In this document: positions 59,964 through 64,000 of the stretch, piece after piece | Position numbering within the stretch: the stretch's first letter is position 1 | Layout: every line of letters starts with the position of its first letter | From: Archangium_A sp035910535 | GTDB lineage: Bacteria; Myxococcota; Myxococcia; Myxococcales; Myxococcaceae | Reading direction: 5' to 3' | Assembly: GCA_035910535.1 (NCBI GenBank) | Contig: JAMHXF010000121.1 | Location: 17,774 to 81,773 of the forward strand | DNA length: 64,000 nucleotides | Notes under the pieces: generated by a model | The model's input: the letters and a program-made list of their open reading frames with translations, nothing else | Database searches by the model: none | What the model was told of the DNA's origin: nothing | Made by a program: the position numbers and the translations under genes

Positions 59964-60413
59964 TCACCCCTCCCACGAGAGGCTGCGACACACCGTCATC
60001 GCCGCTTCGACTTCATCGGGCTTCGCGCTCGCGGTGGTGCTGCACCAGATGGTGCGCGGCCCGGTCTGTCGCACGCCCAGAAACGCGTCGCGCCGGTTCT
60101 CCGCAGCACCCGTCAACGGCATGGAGTACCTGACACCGACAAAAGTCTCGACCGACTCTTTCTGCAGCACCTGCGCACCTTCACGTTCCACGGCGCTGAT
60201 GAACGCTCCAGCGTCAGGCAGCGGGCGCGTGGTGCTCTCCAGCTGCAGCACCACCCTGCCCTGCGGCCCGACCTGCAACCCGCCGGTGACGGCGCTCGCC
60301 TTCCAGCCGTCGGGGAGTGGCACACGCAAGCTCGAGCGCGGCTCAGCAATCGGAGCCGACTTCGACTCGTCGCACGCGGCGACGAGCAGCAGCGTGAGCC
60401 AGACCTTCTTCAC
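59964..60413 (-). CDS. Lipoprotein downstream of bactofilin
   Basis: 149 residues. Lipobox LVAACDES; a single domain with beta strands (RVPLPDGWKASAVTGGLQVG, LGVRQTGPRTIWCSTTASA) and two further Cys. Starts with ATGA overlap to bacM, so is translated with it. Function unknown; perhaps periplasmic. Confidence 0.7.
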   Translation of the reverse strand: MKKVWLTLLLVAACDESKSAPIAEPRSSLRVPLPDGWKASAVTGGLQVGPQGRVVLQLESTTRPLPDAGAFISAVEREGAQVLQKESVETFVGVRYSMPLTGAAENRRDAFLGVRQTGPRTIWCSTTASAKPDEVEAAMTVCRSLSWEG

Positions 60414-60835
60414 TTCACGCCGGGCGGCGGCGGAGCGGCCTTCCCACCACTCAAGCCGTCCATCTTCATGGTGCCGTCGAAGGTGACCTCGCGCTCCATG
60501 GTGACGTTGGGCGACTCGATGGTGCCCTTCACCTTCGCGCCCTTGTGCAGCTCGACCACCCCGGTGGCGCGAATGACGCCCTCGACGGTGCCGCTGATGA
60601 TGACGGTGCCGGCAGTGACCTCCGCGTTCACCTTCGCCGAAGCGCCGATGACGAGGATGTCGTCGGTGTGAATCTGCCCCGAGTACTTGCCATCGATGCG
60701 CACCTGCCCCTTGAAGGACAGCTTGCCTTCGAACTCGCTGCCTTTACCAAGCAACGTGTCGATGTCTGATCCGCCAACTTTCGCCGACACAGCGTTCTCC
60801 TCGCCTTTTGAGTTGTTCTTCTCGAACAAAGCCAT
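60410..60835 (-). CDS. bacM: Bactofilin
   Basis: 141 residues. Central bactofilin domain (about 30-120): EGKLSFKGQVRIDGKYSGQI, VEGVIRATGVVELHKGAKVK, TIESPNVTMEREVTFDGTMK, a beta-helix that assembles into filaments. Unstructured ends; a Pro-rich tail (AAPPPPGVK). In Myxococcus the bactofilin next to parAB is BacM, which affects cell shape; the identical neighbourhood is the basis for the symbol. Cytosolic, membrane-associated. Confidence 0.88.
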   Translation of the reverse strand: MALFEKNNSKGEENAVSAKVGGSDIDTLLGKGSEFEGKLSFKGQVRIDGKYSGQIHTDDILVIGASAKVNAEVTAGTVIISGTVEGVIRATGVVELHKGAKVKGTIESPNVTMEREVTFDGTMKMDGLSGGKAAPPPPGVK

Positions 60836-60852
60836 CGTTCACTCCTGCGTGC

Positions 60853-61755
60853 TTACCGGCGAATGAGAGCCACCAACCGGTCCAGGTCTTCGTAGCTGAA
60901 GAACTCAATCTCCAGCGTGCCCTTCCCTCCGCCCTTCTCGAGCAACCGCACCTTCGTACCGAGCCGGCGCTGGAGGTCTTCAATCAGCTTCTTCGCTTCG
61001 GGGCTGCCCTTCACCGGCGGCCTCTTCTTGCCGCCCGGGCCGCTCGGCCGAACCGCCTTCACGCGCGCTTCGGTCTCACGCACCGTCAACTTGTCGGTGA
61101 CGACATCGCGCGCGAGCAGCACCATCTCTTTGCTGCTGCCCAACCCGAGAATCGCGCGCGCGTGGCCCATGTCGAGGTCACCCTCGATGAGCAGCTGCTT
61201 CACTTCATTGGGCAGGTGCAGCAACCGCAACGCGTTGGCGACGCTCGAGCGGTCTTTGCCCACGCGGTCGGCCACCTGCTCCTGCGTCATCTTTCTTTCG
61301 TCGAGCAGCCGGCGGTACGCCTCGGCTTCTTCCAGCGGGTTCAGGTCGGCGCGCTGAATGTTCTCGACCAGCGCCAGCTCGTACGCCTCGGCGTCGCTCG
61401 CCTCGCGAATGATGACGGGCAGCTCCGTGAGGCCGGCCTTCTGCGCCGCACGCCAACGCCGCTCACCGGCGATGAGCCGGTACCCCTTGCCGTCTTTGCG
61501 CACCAACACCGGCTGCAGCACGCCCTGGTGCTTGAGCGACGCGGCGAGCTCTTCCAACTGCGCCTGGTCGAAGCTCCGCCGCGGGTTCGCGCGGTCGGCG
61601 TGAATCTGCTCAATGGGCAGCCGCGTCACGCCACCGGGCGCGCTCGGCTGCGACTTCTCGCTGGGCAGCCGCGCGTCGGCCAACAACGCGCCGAGGCCAC
61701 GGCCCAACGCCGGTTTGCGATTCTGTTGCGGCAACACCTTGATGACGCCCGGCAT
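60853..61755 (-). CDS. parB: Chromosome partition protein ParB
   Basis: 300 residues. N-terminal tail with GRGLGALL, CTPase/ParB domain (IPIEQI-like region; GYRLIAGERRWRAAQKAGL; ALVENIQRADLNPLEEAEAY), helix-turn-helix for parS binding (KMTQEQVADRVGKDRSSVAN, ALRLLHLPNEVKQLL) and a C-terminal dimer domain. Binds the parS sites further right, spreads as CTP-dependent sliding clamp and works with ParA. ATG 61755 begins with MPGVIKVL, the usual length; the longer reading would add a stretch without family resemblance. Confidence 0.95.
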   Translation of the reverse strand: MPGVIKVLPQQNRKPALGRGLGALLADARLPSEKSQPSAPGGVTRLPIEQIHADRANPRRSFDQAQLEELAASLKHQGVLQPVLVRKDGKGYRLIAGERRWRAAQKAGLTELPVIIREASDAEAYELALVENIQRADLNPLEEAEAYRRLLDERKMTQEQVADRVGKDRSSVANALRLLHLPNEVKQLLIEGDLDMGHARAILGLGSSKEMVLLARDVVTDKLTVRETEARVKAVRPSGPGGKKRPPVKGSPEAKKLIEDLQRRLGTKVRLLEKGGGKGTLEIEFFSYEDLDRLVALIRR

Positions 61756-61803
61756 GACGTGGAACCCTTCTCGTGAAACAGCAGTCGGTGACAACCTCTT
61801 ATT

Positions 61804-62613
61804 TCAGCGCGCCGGCGCAGAAGGCCGAGTCGTCGCCTTCTTCACGCGCTGCTTCTCTCGCTTGAGCAGCTCACGCGCCACGCCGAGGTACGCCTCACAA
61901 CCCTTGGAGCGAATGTCGTAGAGCAACACCGGCTTGCCGAAGCTCGGGCTCTCGGCGAGGCGCACGTTGCGCGGCACCACCGTCGAGTACACGAGCTGCG
62001 GGAAGACGCGCTTCACCTCTTCCGTCACCTGGTGGCTGATGTTCGCGCGCGGGTCGAACATCGTGAAGACGATGCCTTCGACATGCAGCCGCGGGTTCAG
62101 CTTCTGCTGCACCAGCTCCACCGTCGACATGAGCTGCGCGAGGCCCTCCATCGCGTAGTACTCGGTCTGCAGCGGAATCAGCACCGCGTCGGCGGCGGCC
62201 AGCGCGTTCAGCGTCAGCAACCCCAGCGACGGCGGACAGTCGATGAGGATGAAGTCGTACTTGCGCTTGAGCGGCTCCAACGCGCGCTTGAGCCGCAGCT
62301 CACGCTCTTCGAAGCCGACCAGCTCGACCTCGGCGCCGGTGAGGTCGGCGGTGGCCGGCACGACCTCCAGGTACCGGAGCTCGGTGGGCTGCAGCAGCTC
62401 AGCCAGCGGCACGCCGTCAATGAGCGCGTCGTAGATGGAGCCCTTGAGCGTGGTCTTGTCGATGCCGAGACCGGACCCGGCGTTGCCCTGCGGGTCGAGG
62501 TCGATGAGGAGCGTCTTCCGCTCTGCCGCCGCCAATGATGCCGCGAGGTTGATGGCCGTGGTGGTCTTGCCCACGCCACCCTTTTGATTCGAGATGCAGA
62601 CGATTCGGCCCAT
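61804..62613 (-). CDS. parA: Chromosome partition ATPase ParA (Soj type)
   Basis: 269 residues. Deviant Walker A SNQKGGVGKTTTAINLA (signature Lys and GKTT), Walker A' and B regions (LLIDLDPQGNAGSGLGI, YDFILIDCPPSLGLLTLNA). Dimerises on DNA with ATP and is released by ParB, moving origins apart. Followed after 48 bases by parB. C-terminal Lys/Arg-rich tail. Part of the parAB-bacM run with rsmG upstream. Confidence 0.95.
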   Translation of the reverse strand: MGRIVCISNQKGGVGKTTTAINLAASLAAAERKTLLIDLDPQGNAGSGLGIDKTTLKGSIYDALIDGVPLAELLQPTELRYLEVVPATADLTGAEVELVGFEERELRLKRALEPLKRKYDFILIDCPPSLGLLTLNALAAADAVLIPLQTEYYAMEGLAQLMSTVELVQQKLNPRLHVEGIVFTMFDPRANISHQVTEEVKRVFPQLVYSTVVPRNVRLAESPSFGKPVLLYDIRSKGCEAYLGVARELLKREKQRVKKATTRPSAPAR

Positions 62614-62695
62614 GGGTCGCGCTTCTTACACGCCGGGTCCGACATGTGGGCGAGCGCGTTTCGGCTTCCTCCGCTTTTTTCGCGGGTCGGCGAGG

Positions 62696-62711
62696 TGTTT
62701 CACGTGAAACC
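62696..62711. promoter_or_regulatory. parS site 1
   Basis: TGTTTCACGTGAAACC matches the ParB consensus TGTTTCACGTGAAACA at 15 of 16 bases, between parA and rsmG. Confidence 0.9.
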
Positions 62712-62744
62712 GTGCGCGCGGCGGTGAAGTCGCGCCGCCTTTCG

Positions 62745-62760
62745 TGTTTCACGTGGAACG
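62745..62760. promoter_or_regulatory. parS site 2 (diverged)
   Basis: TGTTTCACGTGGAACG, 14 of 16, a weaker copy next to rsmG. Confidence 0.75.
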
Positions 62761-62773
62761 AGAGTGGCGCGGT

Positions 62774-63424
62774 TCAGGCCTTGCGAAACACCGCCACGCC
62801 ACGCGGGTCGCCGGAAATGGGCAGCTGGAAGGTGCGGCGCGACTCCAGGCGCAGGCCGGCGGCGGCGGCGAGGCCCTCCAGCACGTCGGCGGGCGGCGTC
62901 TGGCCGACCATGGTGACGACCCGGCCTCCCGGCGCGACGTAGTGGCGGGCCAGCAGGAGAAAGGGGCCCACGTCCATGAAGGCGCGCGAGATGACGCAGT
63001 CGACGACGGGGATCTGCTCTTTCGCGGGGTCGCCCTCAGCGCGGGCGTGGAGCGCACGAACCCGGGCCGAGACGCCCGCCTTCACCGCGCCGGACTTCAT
63101 GAAGCCGACCTTCTTGGCGACCGCGTCGACGAGGGTGCCGCGGAGCTCGGGCAGCGCCACGGCCAAGGGAATGCCAGGGAGCCCGGCGCCGGCGCCGAGG
63201 TCGAGCAGGTGCGCCGCTCCAAAAACCTCAGGAAGCACGGCGAGCGAGTCGAGGAGGTGCTTGTCGACCACCTCGTCGTCGCGGGTGATGGCGGTGAGGG
63301 AGACCTTCTCGTTCCATTTCAGCAGCTCGGAGACGTAGGCGAGCAGGTGCTGCTGCGCCTCGGGGGCGAGCTGAAGGCCGAGGCGTTCGAGGCCCTGCGC
63401 CAGAAGAACAGCCGAGTTGTCCAC
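62774..63424 (-). CDS. rsmG: 16S rRNA (guanine-N7)-methyltransferase RsmG
   Basis: 216 residues, formerly GidB; methylates N7 of G527 in 16S rRNA. Motifs: NEKVSLTAITRDDEVVDKHL, LLDLGAGAGLPGIPLA (SAM-binding), DAVAKKVGFMKSG and SRAFMDVGPFL. GTG 63424 is chosen since GGGAG lies 8 bases upstream and family members start shortly before NSAVLLAQ. Members of the gidAB group are usually near chromosomal origins. Next to parA, as in related genomes. Confidence 0.95.
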   Translation of the reverse strand: MDNSAVLLAQGLERLGLQLAPEAQQHLLAYVSELLKWNEKVSLTAITRDDEVVDKHLLDSLAVLPEVFGAAHLLDLGAGAGLPGIPLAVALPELRGTLVDAVAKKVGFMKSGAVKAGVSARVRALHARAEGDPAKEQIPVVDCVISRAFMDVGPFLLLARHYVAPGGRVVTMVGQTPPADVLEGLAAAAGLRLESRRTFQLPISGDPRGVAVFRKA

Positions 63425-63508
63425 AGCGAAGACTCCCAGGTGAGGCGGTAAGCGGGGGGAATGACGTCGATCCCCGGGTGGCGACGGGTTTCGCACAGGT
63501 TCTCCACA
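63417..63508. other. Weak DnaA-box-like sequences
   Basis: TTGTCCACA (63417-63425) and TTCTCCACA (63500-63508) each differ in one base from TTATCCACA. Two near-matches alone do not make an origin. Confidence 0.3.
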
Positions 63509-63547
63509 GGCGCACGGTTTCGGCGGGTGCAACAGCTACGTCGTAGG

Positions 63548-63563
63548 AGTTTCACGTGAAACG
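63548..63563. promoter_or_regulatory. parS site 3
   Basis: AGTTTCACGTGAAACG keeps the core TTTCACGTGAAA. Confidence 0.85.
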
Positions 63564-63572
63564 GAGGGGGGC

Positions 63573-63588
63573 TGTTTCACGTGAAACA
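63573..63588. promoter_or_regulatory. parS site 4 (perfect)
   Basis: TGTTTCACGTGAAACA equals the consensus at every base, 9 bases after site 3 and 12 bases before the 13-bp array. Confidence 0.95.
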
Positions 63589-63600
63589 CCCTGCCCCGAC

Positions 63601-64000
63601 GAGTTCGGTTCACGAGTTCGGTTCACGAGTTCGGTTCACGAGTTCGGTTCACGAGTTCGGTTCACGAGTTCGGTTCACGAGTTCGGTTCACGAGTTCGGT
63701 TCACGAGTCACTTCACCGAGTCACTTCACCGAGTCACTTCACCGAGTCACTTCACCGAGTCACTTCACCGAGTCACTTCACCGAGTCACTTCACCGAGTC
63801 ACTTCACCGAGTCACTTCACCGAGTCACTTCATCGAGTCGCTTCATCGAGTCGCTTCATCGAGTCGCTTCATCGAGTCGCTTCATCGAGTCGCTTCATCG
63901 AGTCGCTTCATCGAGTCGCTTCATCGAGTCGCTTCATCGAGTCGCTTCATCGAGTCGCTTCATCGAGTCGCTTCATCGAGTCGCTTCATCGAGTCGCTTC
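63601..64000. repeat. 13-bp tandem array in three successive variants, reaching the window edge
   Basis: Thirty complete 13-base units plus 10 bases. Eight copies of GAGTTCGGTTCAC (63601-63704), nine of GAGTCACTTCACC (63705-63821), one hybrid GAGTCACTTCATC (63822-63834), then twelve of GAGTCGCTTCATC (63835-63990) and a partial one. All three types share GAGT at the start and TTCA in the same place. The plus strand is open in every frame but lacks a start. The array directly follows parS sites 3 and 4; nothing else is visible here. Confidence 0.95.

Noticed and set aside
63417..63508. Chromosomal origin with DnaA boxes
   Set aside because: Only two one-mismatch boxes are present and no AT-rich stretch or dnaA/dnaN gene is in view; kept only as a weak feature.
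63601..64000. CRISPR array or AT-rich origin 13-mers
   Set aside because: There are no spacers between the units, and the units are about half or more GC, so neither a CRISPR array nor a typical DNA-unwinding element fits.
1..64000. tRNA or rRNA genes, insertion sequences, phage genes
   Set aside because: No cloverleaf-like sequence, transposase, integrase or terminal inverted repeat was recognised on either strand by reading; small RNAs could still be missed.

Overview
The window is about two-thirds GC, dense in genes on both strands, and most probably chromosomal DNA of a Myxococcota bacterium (myxobacterial lineage). The signs are: many predicted lipoproteins whose lipobox is followed by Asp-Ala-Gly or Thr-Gly-Gly-Gly linkers, a MopE-type metal-binding motif, TonB-dependent receptors, many one-component regulators, and an rsmG-parA-parB-bactofilin block that matches the known Myxococcus arrangement, with parS sites. 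No rRNA, tRNA, CRISPR array or insertion sequence was seen.

Layout. 1-2.8 kb: end of an unknown gene, then a lipoprotein/TonB-receptor pair that diverges from an XRE regulator with a periplasmic-binding-like sensor domain. 3.9-10 kb: small membrane proteins and four lipoproteins, one with a c-type heme motif. 10-13 kb: tonB-exbB-exbD-exbD energising operon with a trailing methyltransferase. 13-20.4 kb: DoxX/HxlR pair, rhodanese protein, AraC regulator, cysteine-repeat lipoprotein, esterase. 20.4-26.2 kb: a receptor carrying its own TonB-like domain, coupled to three paralogous lipoproteins. 26-40 kb: transporter, GNAT enzyme, glycosyltransferase, repeat-rich lipoproteins, and a 1311-residue metal-dependent-hydrolase-like lipoprotein. 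40-45 kb: class III cyclase, MarR/siderophore-interacting pair, hybrid kinase. 45-46.3 kb: an unusual divergent toxin-antitoxin-like locus. 47-54.7 kb: glnA, FGE-like protein, cysteine-rich solenoid-like lipoprotein, hydrolases with clear operators, TetR, mnmE. 54.8-55.9 kb: a mosaic tandem array. 55.9-60.4 kb: carbamoyltransferase and small lipoproteins. 60.4-64 kb: bacM, parB, parA, rsmG, four parS sites and a 13-bp tandem array that runs off the right edge.

How the parts fit. The tonB-exbBD operon can energise both receptors in the window. The parABS block, rsmG and mnmE place the right end near a replication-origin/segregation region. A repeated regulatory design is visible: a -10-like hexamer ends 6-8 bases before the start codon (leaderless mRNA), often with a palindrome in the -35/-10 spacer, which suggests autorepression. 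The candidates for undescribed biology are the receptor plus three GCFNPDDIF lipoproteins, the three-gene divergent GNAT/DUF1778 locus, and the two tandem arrays. All functions are inferred from sequence reading alone; no database search was run.
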